Source: Hirsutella rhossiliensis
Lineage: Eukaryota > Ascomycota > Sordariomycetes > Hypocreales > Ophiocordycipitaceae
Length of the DNA stretch: 64,000 nucleotides
Direction: 5' to 3'
Assembly: GCF_020360975.1 (NCBI RefSeq)
Contig: NW_025408673.1
Location: forward strand, 2,852,001 to 2,916,000
The position numbers were made by a program, and so were the translations under genes. Below, piece by piece: positions 35,170 to 45,739 of the stretch. Positions within the stretch are counted from its first letter, which is position 1. Every line of letters starts with the position of its first letter. The notes below the pieces were generated by a model, which saw only the letters and a list, made by a program, of their open reading frames with translations, was not told the DNA's origin and made no database searches.

Positions 35170-38100
35170 TAGTCGCCTCGTTACTACTACTAGATACGTT
35201 AACCTCTATATAGTATTAATAATACTTTAGTCTAGCTTATTCCTAATAAAATCCTAGGGTCGTATAGGACTAAGAAGCTTAATACCTTATAACGTTCTAT
35301 ACCTAGATAGTTATATATAGAGGCTAGTAAAGTTATATTTAGAAGGCTAACTATATATTATACGGTTTCCTTATAGCTCTAATAGTATATCCTTAAACGT
35401 CTTACCTTAAGCTTTATAGTTAGTAAGGATAAATACCGGGATAACTAGTAAACCCTACTATATATATTTCCCTGATAGGAATCTATAGTAAGAGTTTACT
35501 AGATCGAGAGTATATATAATAGGCCGATAAGCACGGTGCCTATTAAAAGGGCTAGGATAGCTAAACCCTTTATTTCTTACGACTTTAATAATATACTTAG
35601 TAGCGGACTAAAGTAAATAGTAACGTCGTCTATAAGATAGTAGCCCGGGGATTTTATATCGGGAATAACGTCCGCGGCGGTAAACTCGGCCCTATTTATA
35701 ACTTTTAAGCCGGTGTATATATTTTTATTAATAACTATAGGCATCCCCTAAGCGTAGAAGAAAACCTTAGGGATCTTATAGTTTAAGTTATCGCCTTATT
35801 CGATAGTATAAGCTACCTCCTACTAAGATAAGGCTCGACTATGCTAGGTATAGGCCGAGACGAAGATTAAGATATATCTCTAGTAAAAGCGGGCCTAATC
35901 TACCACGGCTTCTATATTAAGGCTCTATTGGTTAAGATTAAGCGGTATTATAGCGCGTAAGTTATCCTTAAACGTAACTTAGGAGCGGTCTATAAGCTTA
36001 GTATTAAGTAAGTTAAGATCCTTTATTATCTATATTCTAGCGCGTACTCTATCTAAAAGAGCGCCTAGCTAAGGATCGTCTCGCGCGCGGACTTATTCCT
36101 CGAGAAGGATAATAGTCTTAAATATTAGCTATAGACTATAGCTACGGTAGTAAGCAATAGTCGCCTGCCCTAGGGAGGCTATATAAGTTAAATCTACTAC
36201 TCGGTCTACTAAGAGACTTACTTTAAGTACGGGGGCGAACTAATAGAAGTCCCCTATTAAGAGAATAATAAGAATACCTCTAAATAGCTTATTAAGATAG
36301 TTATAGAGGGCCTAAAGGCGGCAGTTAGCGTTAAATAGAGTAGCTCCCCTAAGCATACTTACTTCGTCGATTACGAGAGCTAACTTTTACTTCTATATTT
36401 ATTTTTTCGCTTCTAAGAATATTAAAGGCTATTATTTATCGTAAGGACGACTAATATCTAGGCTATATACCGAGTAGAGTATCGTCCCGCCGATCTAAGT
36501 AGCCGTACTGCCCGATATACCGGTAATCTAAAGGTAATATAGCTAACCTCTAGCCGTAAATACGCCCCGTAAAGCATCGACGATCCTAGACTTCCTAGTA
36601 CCGCTTAGACCTCTAACGTATTAAAGATATTAACCAGCGGAGTTAAGATTAGTAATATACTTATCTAAGAACCGGTATATAAGTTAAAGTACTATACTCT
36701 ATAGATCGTTAAGCGTATAGCTAGAGGCGGTAAGAAGTCCTAACTCTATAAATCCTCTACTAGAGCCTACCTTAATAACTATCTAAGGTCTCTATACGGC
36801 CGAGTCTTCTAGTTATCTCGGAATAGGGATGTCCGCGTTATACTACTAAATAAGTAGATCGTCGGTGTCCGTATCGCTAATAGAGGTTATATTACCTTAG
36901 ACGCCGCCTTCTATTTTATTAAGCATCTAGAGATAGAGTATATCCTAGGCCTTCGCCGCCGCCTAAATATCTTCTATAGAAGGAATCGGACACCGAGATA
37001 AGAGGCTGTCCTAACGAGCGCGAATCTGCTAATAGAAATCGTAGTAACGTTAGATAAAAGGCCGGTCCTCTTATATTAGGTTCTCCTAGCAAAAGTCTCG
37101 GATTAGACTTTATAGGACTAGAGAGTCTCTTATTACGTCGGAGTCTCGTATAGTATTTCGAAGAATCTAAAGGAGGGCCGTATAGTTTTAGTAATGCTCT
37201 ACTATAGTTAGGTCTTCGTTATAATCGCCTTTATCTAGAGGAAAGTCTATATTTACTATATCGTCGCCTTCCGACCGGCTAGCCTAGAGCTTTACGTCTT
37301 TACGAGCATCCTTAGCCGATTTTCTAAGAAGGGAGATATTTACGATACGGGATCTTAGGCGGGGGTAGAGGGTAGCTATATAGTTCCTCTATATACCCGT
37401 GATATTACCGCGCGTCTTAGAGAGGAAGTTTTCCTATAGTATAAATAAGGCTAGGTAGAGAACTAAGTTTCTACGTAGAATATTAGAGCCGGCTTAGGGG
37501 CAAATAAGGTAGTAAGAGGAGCGTACCGTTTAAAATACACTAGGTGCTCGTTTATATAGTCGTCGCTAATAAATCCCTAAAAGATTAGCACCGCGTACTT
37601 AGGGGGCTATCGAAGCTTTTAGATCTATCTATAGTACTCTAGAGGACCTTCTAGAGCAATATAGGTTTTATCCTTATCTCGGCCACGGCGACGCTCTAAG
37701 GTAATTATAGATATATAGTTATAGAGGCATACGTCCCTTAGAACCGGGCCTCGATAGGCGTAGGCATCTAGGTATAATAAAGTCCGGCTACTTTCCCGGA
37801 ATTATACCGTCTCCGACGGCTCTTCGGCGTCGGTTTATATACTAGCCTATCGACGGAGGTAAGTTTAGCGCCGGAAAATAGTCTAATAGAGTGCGGTTAA
37901 ATTTATATAGGACTAGTGCGGTATATTAGTAAAGTTAGTTTAATAGCCTAGTAGGAAGTAATAGACCTTTACGGCCGAAAGCTATCTATTAGAAAATATT
38001 CGGTTAGCCGCTCTTATTAGAAACTAACGACTCTCGTTTACTATAGCCTAGCGTTAGGCATCCTATTCGGTAAGATTTAGACCCCTTAATACGGTAGATT

Positions 38101-40770
38101 TACAAAGCTATTAAAGAATATTAGTAGCGAAGATAAGGCGTTTCTATATAGGCGTGTCTAACTTAGTAGCGTAGTTTATAATATAAAATACTATAGCGAG
38201 TCCCTTAGTTTTCGTTAAGATTATCGAGACGTCGTAGTTATAACGGAGGCCGACTACTATAGCTTTATTATATTAGTTAATAAGCGGGTAGTTCCGCCGG
38301 ATCTTAAGTAAGCTATCTTCTATAAATCCGGATTCCTCGACGATCTTTTAAGGCGCCTTAAATCGATAAGGCGTCCGTCTATACTTATACGCGCTATCTC
38401 TAACGAGTCCCTTTAGAGAATACTTAATATATATATAGGTATGTGAGTAAACCTAGTAATAGTACGTAATATAATTAGACTCCTTATTAAAGACTACTAC
38501 GAGAGCCTCGGTATTATATATTATTCCCTCGACCGGATTAATCGGCTTCCTCTCCTTTTAGATAGCTTTTCTAGCTTCCTCGTCTAAGTATTCGTTAAAG
38601 ACCGAATCTAGATACCGAACTACTTAGGCACGGTATCCCTCCTCGTTAGGCTTTACTATATTATCGACTAGGGAAGGCAACTATATATTACCCTCTAACT
38701 AGAGCAGTCTATATAAGTATAGACTGCCTCGGTTATTTGTCTCGACTATAGCGTAGTAATAGCTAATCTTTCCGAAAATCGATTCTTAGCCCGTCCTAAC
38801 GTATTTCTTAAAAAACAGCGAGATTTCTCGATAGAAGAAGATAGCTACGCTAACTAAGTCTATAGTACTAAGGGCGATCCTATTATATCTTCCCCGGAGA
38901 TCGGCTAGTAGTTCCTTTACTATATTATACTCGTAGAGCCTATAAATAGAGAGCCTTATCTTAACCGGGTTATTAATATCGTTAGGGTTAATAGTGATCT
39001 AGATAGTAGGCATACCTATCTAAATGTTAACTGCTTATATCTTCCTCCGTATTAAGAGTCGAGTTTCGTTAGACAGCGGTTATACGTAGCTAAAGATAGA
39101 TAATTCGCGGAGTAAGAACGATATATCCGGATCTATTATAGTCCTTATCTCTCGTATCTCCTCTATAGCTCTTTTTAAGCGGTCCGCTTTTAGCCGTCTA
39201 TAGACTTGCTCTAGTCTATAGAAGGAGCCCCTTACTATACGGACCATGCTAATACAGCGGTTTATAGATCGGAGAAGGATGTTAAAGACTAGGAAATAAA
39301 AGACCGGATGCGTAGTAAATCGACCCCCGTGCCGTTGCAGTATATATTTAGCCTAATAATTAAGCGAGTGATTTATACTGCGCTATATAGGCTGCGAAGG
39401 ATAAGGTCTATTGCTATCTTGCTCCCTTAGCGCCTTAGGGCCGCCACTCCCCTACGGAAAAAGTTTCGGAAAGGTCCGCGGAAAGAAGTCCTTATATAGA
39501 TTGTCCGCAAAATCCGTACTACGCTCGACCCTAATAAACGGTTGGTCTCCTACTATATAGACTATTATAGCGGAGGGTTCGGTATTATCGCCGCGCTTAA
39601 TCTAGCTCGTCTAGTAGGCTTCGGCTAGGAAAGATAGCTTATTAACTTTAGTAAAAGCGGCCGGCCCGTTTAAAGGAAATACGCCGGAGGTTAAAGTTTT
39701 ATATAAAATATCACCGCCTTAGTCGGCACTCTCCGGATTAGGAGCAGATATATAGAGATACCGAGGCAATACGTAAGGCTATTCTACCGCTATATTACTA
39801 CCTAACGGGCAGGTATCGTTGCTAGGGTTTGCCCGTAGCGAGGTAAGGAGCTCTTTAATACTTATAAAGCCGTTCTCTTCTAAACCCCGATTAATATTCG
39901 GGACGATAGGATTTATATACGTCCTTTCTATAGCCGAGAGATCCTCTCTCTATATCCGTTTTATAAGAACGGCGGGAACTACTAAGCCCTCCGCGTACTT
40001 CTAGCCCTATATCTTATTAAGGTTAATTTTAACGTCCTTATATAGGGGATTGTTCCTCTAAAGCTATAAAAGGGCGGCTATTACGCGGGACTTACGTACC
40101 TAAAGGAGAGTTCCTACGTCCGCCGGGCTAGGTCTATTAGCGCTACTCTAAGATATATAGATATTCTCGACTATCTAAAGGAGCGGGTAGGGGAGTACCG
40201 TAGTAACTAGGTCGTTCGTATTATTTAGAAACACGATAATATATCCCTTTATATATTTCCGGTAACTAATACCGGACGGCGTCTTATTATTAACTATAAA
40301 CTTTATAATATAGCCGAAGGGGGCTTAGAGAGCAATTAGTCTCTCCTTAAGAGGAGAGAGACCGTCGAGTTCTTTAAGATAACGATGCTTATATCCGATA
40401 TCTATATTATTAACCGAGCAGGCTTTTAGTAGCTTCCTACGTTTAAAACTAGCGCGGCACTCTAGGCAAATATCGACTTAAGGGTTAGCATCCGATAGGA
40501 GGCACTTCTCGTATTTCTAGAGAGCTATCGTGGCCTGCACTAACTAGGGGGTTAAGCACTCTCTCTATTAGAGGATAGTAAGCCTTATAGGCGGGAATTT
40601 TCTATAGCAAAAGATATAGTAGGAAATAGGTAGCGTTCTCTTATCTATAAAGGCCTTATAGAATAACTTTAAGGTCTCGACCTAAAGAGCGAGGGGTACT
40701 TCTTTATACTAGGATCTTCCTACCGATATATCTTTCTAAGCACTAAAGTAAGACTCTCGGTATTATAGAA
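35170..40770 (-). pseudogene. Helitron H3 RepHel gene
   Basis: Minus-strand replicase-helicase with the same blocks as H1 and H2. Walker A is read as GLSGTRKSRIVDALR (~36,565-36,610; GTGKS with one Gly to Arg). A Helitron_like_N core lies upstream, and the PIF1 C-terminal motifs lie near 35,250-35,420. The upstream DUF6570-like region reaches ~40,740. It is more GC-rich than H1 and keeps longer open stretches, for example around 39.8-40.0 kb on the opposite strand, but Gln/Trp-derived stops occur throughout. It is independent evidence that at least two Helitron lineages colonised this locus. Confidence 0.78.
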
Positions 40771-41400
40771 TCGCGTTAATAGACCGTTGCTAGAATTAAA
40801 TAGCCTTATATAGTAGCCTCGGTCTTTTCCGGGGCCGGCCTTAACCCGAGGGTAGTAGAGTTACTAGAGTTAGAAGTCCTTTTTATCGTTCGCTACGGCG
40901 CTTATAGGAAGGCGGCGTCTAGGGAGGATATAAGGTTATTTCCGGGGTATTTAGCCTTTATACCGGCTCGGTATCGCTCGCCCTCGGCCGGGCCCGGGCC
41001 TTAGCGCGCTATCGCTTTAGATCGTTTAGTATACCGACGATTTCCTTAAGGGGTACTATAGCTTTCTTATTTCGGGGCTATAGCGCCGTGGCTTCCTACT
41101 AGGGAACTCCTTATCCCTAGCGGGCTCTTTCTTCGGCTCGCTAGCGATCTAGGCTATATAACGTACGGCGAATTTCGTCGAGCGAAATTTAAGCGGGCTC
41201 CTGCTAGGGCTCGCGGAGTGCCTATAGAGTTGCCTCGTCGAAAAGCACTCTAACTAGCTTATCTCGAGGCCCCCTTTTAGCACGGTATCGCGCGGGTTAG
41301 CGTTCCTAATCTTCTATCGAGCGAACCTCTTTAAGCGAAATCTTAATACTCCCCGCTAAAGGGACGGAGTAAAGAAAAGAATAACTAAATAAAAGGATAT

Positions 41401-42090
41401 TATACTTAACCGATCGGGGTTAAACGGAAGAAATATACCGTTTTTATTATCGAACGAATAGCTAGGAAGGAGTAATAGAGGCACGGGGGGGTTAATATAT
41501 AGCTATAACTTAGTCGGTAGAGTAAGAGCTTTACGGAGCTAGTAACCTCGTAAAGCGTGCCCGGAGACGCTTTAAGATTAAAAGGTCTTAGGGTACCCGG
41601 CTTAATAGATAGCATACTAACCGCGGCGTTTAGTCTAGGATTACGTCTCGTAAGGTAAGAGGTCTAGCTAACTTTCGTAGGGCTAAGCTAAATAGGATTA
41701 AAAAGTAATATAGATAGGGACCGATGCAGGCAATAATATCGTAACGCCTATTTCTAGGGTCACGCGACTATTTAATACTATCGTTATCGGACCCTAGAGC
41801 TAGGGGCCCTATCTAGCCCTCTCTTACGTACTATTAAGTAAGGCTAGGAACGATCTAGGAGATAAATAAGTAGAGCATTACTTATTACCGCTACCGTCCT
41901 AGCTTATTATATAAGTACTAATTAGTACTTATAACTAAAGAGCTATATAGCGAGGGATCTTCTTATATTATTAAGATATATTCTATAAATATTATCTTAT
42001 TAGGCCTAATAAGGGTTATTTACGTATAAGAATATAGTAAGACCTCCTTATAAGAGGGCTAGAGACGTTTTTAATATACCCCCGTTTCCT
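41401..42090. other. Spacer, no gene recognised
   Basis: Probably contains the 5' leader of Helitron H3. There is a GC-containing patch at 41.4-41.85 kb, then AT-rich DNA to 42.09 kb. A short minus-strand open stretch at 41,406-41,615 has no recognisable content. Confidence 0.4.
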
Positions 42091-42099
42091 CTTATCGCT

Positions 42100-43740
42100 A
42101 TAAGTACCCGCTAGGTTAACTTCTACCTAGAATTCCTTAAGGGCTAGAATCTAGTAGTAGACAATTAATAGCTTATTCGTCGGTATTAAGACTAGGGCTA
42201 GGGCAGCTAGCTCTAAACCCCCTAGGAGTATAATTCTTCTCGAGCCTTAAGGGGCTAGAGATAGCCTTATCTACCGACCGGCAGCTTATCCGAGGGCATA
42301 ACTTAGTTAGTACGGTCCGACTATAGTTTATTAGGCCGAGTTTCTTCGACGATAGGGCTAGGGAGTATAGAGAACTCCTCGATAAGATTAATAGAGTTAA
42401 TATGCCGCTATCTATATACGTATATCCCTTCCCCTAAATAGATAAGTAGGAGAGCTAGTAGTTCTTCTTCGACGCCTAGCTCTATCCGTATTAGCTATAT
42501 TTCCGCTATAGAGTTAAAGATAGAGACGAGTTAGCTATTAGGATATAGGAAGACTCGTATATAAAGTTAGCCTAGGTCCGTAGATATATATATATTTAAC
42601 CGTATATTAAAGCCCTACGTATAAGTATTACTCCGATAGAACCCTAACCCTATAAGCCTAGGGAGAACTAACCGGCCCTGCCTCTAGTATCGCGATAAGG
42701 CCTCTAAGGCTTACGAATAGTAGTTTCCTAACTATAGCACCGCGTGCTAGCCTTTTTAGACCTATCGATATAATAATATTCCGTTTTAAGGCCGGATCGC
42801 TAAGTATTAACTAGCTAAAGTACTATAGCTTCGTCCGGTATAGTATATATCTTATACCGCCCCTTAGTAGAGACCCGATATTTAAAGGCGGCTAGATATT
42901 TTATATCCTAGTATACTTACTATACGATTAATAGCCTTAGAAAAGCTATATTAATTAGATAAAGAGCGCACCTAAAGGCGGCTTCGTAGCTAAAAAATAG
43001 ATGTATAGGAGAGGCAGTATCGTCGGTGTGCTAAACCCTACGCTGCTAGAGGAGGAGCTCTAGCCTAGTTAAGATATCCTAGTAGTGCTCGCGGATAAGT
43101 TCGGCTTTATATCGAACGCTACGTTCGATAGTGCTATAACGATAAGGAAACAGTCTTCTCTATAGAACGCAAAGGCCGAACCAGGGAAACAACGAAACCC
43201 TTTTAGTAGTAGCCCGGTTACTTCGCTATCTAAACGCACTAAGGATTCTTCGTTAAGTAGTCGGGCGAATAATAGTATATTAGAGGCCGTGGACGGCTAA
43301 TATATCCCTATCGACCCGTGCCTTACGTAGGAATCCGTAGATTACGAGACGGGAGCAATATTTCTAGTAGGTTAGCATTCGATATAATACCGGGAAAGGC
43401 TTTATAGAGTAGAACTAAGTAAAAGACTAATATAGAAATAGAGATTTAATAGAGTCCTAGTTAGAGAAATAAGGTGCATCTATTCTATTAGCCGGATATA
43501 AAGTATAACTATTAAAGCTCCCTTTAGAAGGCACTACTTACCTTTCTTTTAAAGAAATAAGACGAGAGCTCTTTAAATTTACTAAGTCGTAAGGCTACGG
43601 TATTTATATTTATCGATCTTTCTAAAAATGCTCGAAAGTTATAAGAGGCCTAGTTATAAAGAAGAGGCTTATTTAGGAATATAACCGCGTAGGGAGGATA
43701 AGAGAGGAAAGAAAGATAGGTTATCCTTTTTCGTTTAATG
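42100..43740 (+). pseudogene. Unrecognised gene remnant with a partly unmutated patch
   Basis: A plus-strand frame can be followed with only RIP-type stops from at least ~42,650 through 43,740. Readable segments are YSIYLIPPLSRDPIFKGG (~42,840-42,895), GGFVAKK-MYRRGSIVGVLN (~42,975-43,035), DKFGFISNATFDSAI (~43,095-43,140) and SSSPVTSLSKRT (~43,208-43,240). Between about 43,140 and 43,330 CA dinucleotides survive (AAACAG, GCAAAGG, CCAGGGAAACAACG), unlike the neighbouring DNA. I do not recognise the protein. It sits between Helitrons H3 and H2 and is not part of either by homology. 42.1-42.6 kb is probably the same gene, but its frame is unclear. Confidence 0.45.
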
Positions 43741-44379
43741 CTATAGAGATTTAGATAGGCATTAATAGATAGGAAATAAGATATAAGGAAAAGGTAAGTT
43801 AATATATCTATAATTATAGACTAAGCGATAGATCTATTATATACCCTAAGGGAGGAGAGCGGATAGTATAAAGCGAAAACGGGTTAATAATATAATTACG
43901 GTAGAATGCTAGCTTACTATATCGTATACCGGGATAAGAATCCTAGCTAAGTAAAGAGAGGTAGTAGTATAGATAGATATACGAAATTTAACTTGCCCCG
44001 TTTAGGCATACCTAGATAATAAGTTCCTTTATAATAGTAATAGCCCTAGAGGTCGGGGGCAGCTATATAAGGCTCGGATGTCTTACTAAGCTTAAGTTCT
44101 CTATAGTTTAAGGAAGGCCCTTTAAGGGACTCCCTTAAAGGCATAGTAGATATAATATATAGTATTGCGCTATTTAGATTAGATCGTAGAGAGTGCCTAG
44201 TTATATAGTATAGTATCGTCCGGTATATAGGCTGCAAATAATAATAAACGATTAAGAGTGCCCTATAGCTTTAGCCCTTAGCAACCTTCTAGTCCGACCC
44301 TAGCCCGATATATATATAAGGCCGCCTATAACCCGGGTATATAGAAGGAAGAGGCTCCTACCCCGTCGATAAAGTTTAG
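43741..44379. other. AT-rich spacer
   Basis: No gene or repeat recognised. CA and TG are depleted. A short minus-strand open stretch at 44,046-44,237 has no identifiable content. Confidence 0.45.
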
Positions 44380-44739
44380 CTAGCTATATAGCTTATAGCT
44401 AGTGCGTAAGGCGTAGCTAGCACGGATCGTTAAGTAGCCTAAGCTTTATTAAGGACGGGGCGGAAAAAAGAAAAAGACCCTTAAGTTCCTTAAGGCATAA
44501 GGCCCGCTAATGCCTTTTCGGAATAGGCTTAAGAGCTTAAGAAGCAAGGGTTGCCTTATAAAATAATAGAATAAGCCTAATATAGGAGACCGGCCCCTTA
44601 TAGGGTCCGCTAATGCCTTAAGGAACGGGACTAAAGCATTCGGCTTAGTTTAATACTAATAAGTCTATTAAAAGGAAAGATAAGGCTTACTCCTAATAGT
44701 ATAGCTGCTTAGACGCCGTTTTACCCCGCTATAATATAA
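44380..44739 (-). repeat. Stacked Helitron end fragments
   Basis: Read on the minus strand, successive pieces of Helitron ends lie next to each other. 44,628-44,739 is immediately beyond the H2 3' end. A 3' terminal motif of H1 type lies at 44,583-44,627. An ~80-bp piece of H3-type 3' end (44,511-44,582) matches 33,733-33,823. Then 44,380-44,490 begins with CCTTAAGGAACTTAAGGG and matches 33,071-33,175. The order suggests repeated insertion of Helitrons at or beside each other's 3' ends. Confidence 0.6.
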
Positions 44740-44979
44740 TAGGAGACCGGCCCCTTCTAGGATCCGCTAATGCCTTAAGGAACGGGACGAGAGTTAGGCG
44801 TAGTTAAGCGCGAATATTCGGGTTAGTTTTTAGAAAGGCATAATAAGTCTAGTAGTAGTGCGGCTATAGTACCTTACCCGTTTAAGCCTAAGCTAGCCCT
44901 CCCTACGGTATAAAATAAGCTTTAATTATATAGTCTTTTTTAGAAAGTAATTCTTTAACGATTTAGTTATTAGAATTAG

Positions 44980-45720
44980 GTTATTATAGCCCTTAAGTAT
45001 AATAGCTATAAGAAGTCGCCGCCTAAAGTCGCCCTTAAGAGGTGCGCGAAATATTCTATAACGCCGTACTACTCTAGGGATTACTAAAAGGTAGACTAAA
45101 AGGTCTATAAGAAGGTTTATAGTAAATAAGCCGACGCTATAATATCGTTTTAAAATAGGCCTATAACGGTAAAGTTATCGCCTTTAAAGGGGTTAGAATA
45201 TAGCGTCGCCCGCCCCTTTATATATCTTAAAAATCGTACTTAGCTCTATAATCGATTAAAAAGAGATATCTATAGGTTACTAATCGACGCTTACCGACTA
45301 CGCGTTAAGGATATATATAATATTAAAGGCGAAGTAGACGCGGATAGTATATATAGTAGTGCCGCTAATAGGCTACGTAGCTTTAAGCGCTTCCTAAAGC
45401 GCGTCGAGCGTTATCCCGCGTTACTACCGCTATAGTAGGATATAAAGAAAAAGAAAGAGTATAAGATACTCGGTATAACCCTATCGTAATAGCACGACCT
45501 ATAAAGCGCGGTAGAAAAGAGCGATATTATTAAGTATTATAGGGATTCTTAATTCCCGATATAGCTTCGGATATTTACTAAGTCTATATACGGTCGAGCT
45601 CTAAGTAGGATAAGCGGGATAGGGATAAGGCAAATAATAGCCGCGATAAAGTAAGGTAAAGTAAAGGGGATAAAGTTATATATAATAGATATATTAGTAG
45701 CTATACTTAGTCGGCGGTAA
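44980..45720 (+). pseudogene. MYND zinc-finger protein (samB-like), right copy
   Basis: Plus-strand gene of about 240 codons inside Helitron H2, convergent with RepHel. The N-terminal finger at ~44,997-45,130 reads KRCAKYSITPYYSRDYQKVD then QKVYKKVYSK. Restoring Cys, His and Trp at RIP-sensitive positions gives a standard MYND finger. The C-terminal part reads IYRLLIDAYRLRVKDIYNIKG (~45,262-45,325), then FKRFLKRVERYPALLPL (~45,380-45,430) and DIIKYYRDSQFPI (~45,520-45,560), a block order I know from fungal MYND proteins of the samB type. Conserved length and position in two Helitron copies show that it moved as part of the element. Confidence 0.78.
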
Positions 45721-45739
45721 AGGGATAGCTATTTTTCGA

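Larger units (their letters stand above)
33710..41400 (-). mobile_element. Helitron copy H3 (divergent), minus strand
   Basis: A third Helitron, related to H1 and H2 but clearly diverged. Its 3' end (33,710-33,755) has the shared terminal motif but with CGTTCCGAAAAGG in place of CGTTCCTTAAGG, suggesting a different subfamily. The RepHel gene lies at 35.17-40.77 kb. The 5' end is not recognised; similarity to H2 upstream sequence is still seen at ~41,310-41,350, so 41,400 is a minimum. Between the helicase and the 3' end (33.8-35.1 kb) there is no MYND gene. Instead there is unassigned AT-rich sequence and a short LINE-like 5' fragment. Confidence 0.7.

Noticed and set aside
39819..40004. 61-codon open stretch on the plus strand
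   Set aside because: Antisense to the H3 RepHel gene, which has recognisable motifs on the other strand.
41406..41615. 69-codon minus-strand open stretch near the H3 5' side
   Set aside because: No motif, low-complexity composition, and located in probable leader DNA; not supported as a gene.
44046..44237. 63-codon minus-strand open stretch
   Set aside because: Isolated in AT-rich spacer, no recognisable content.
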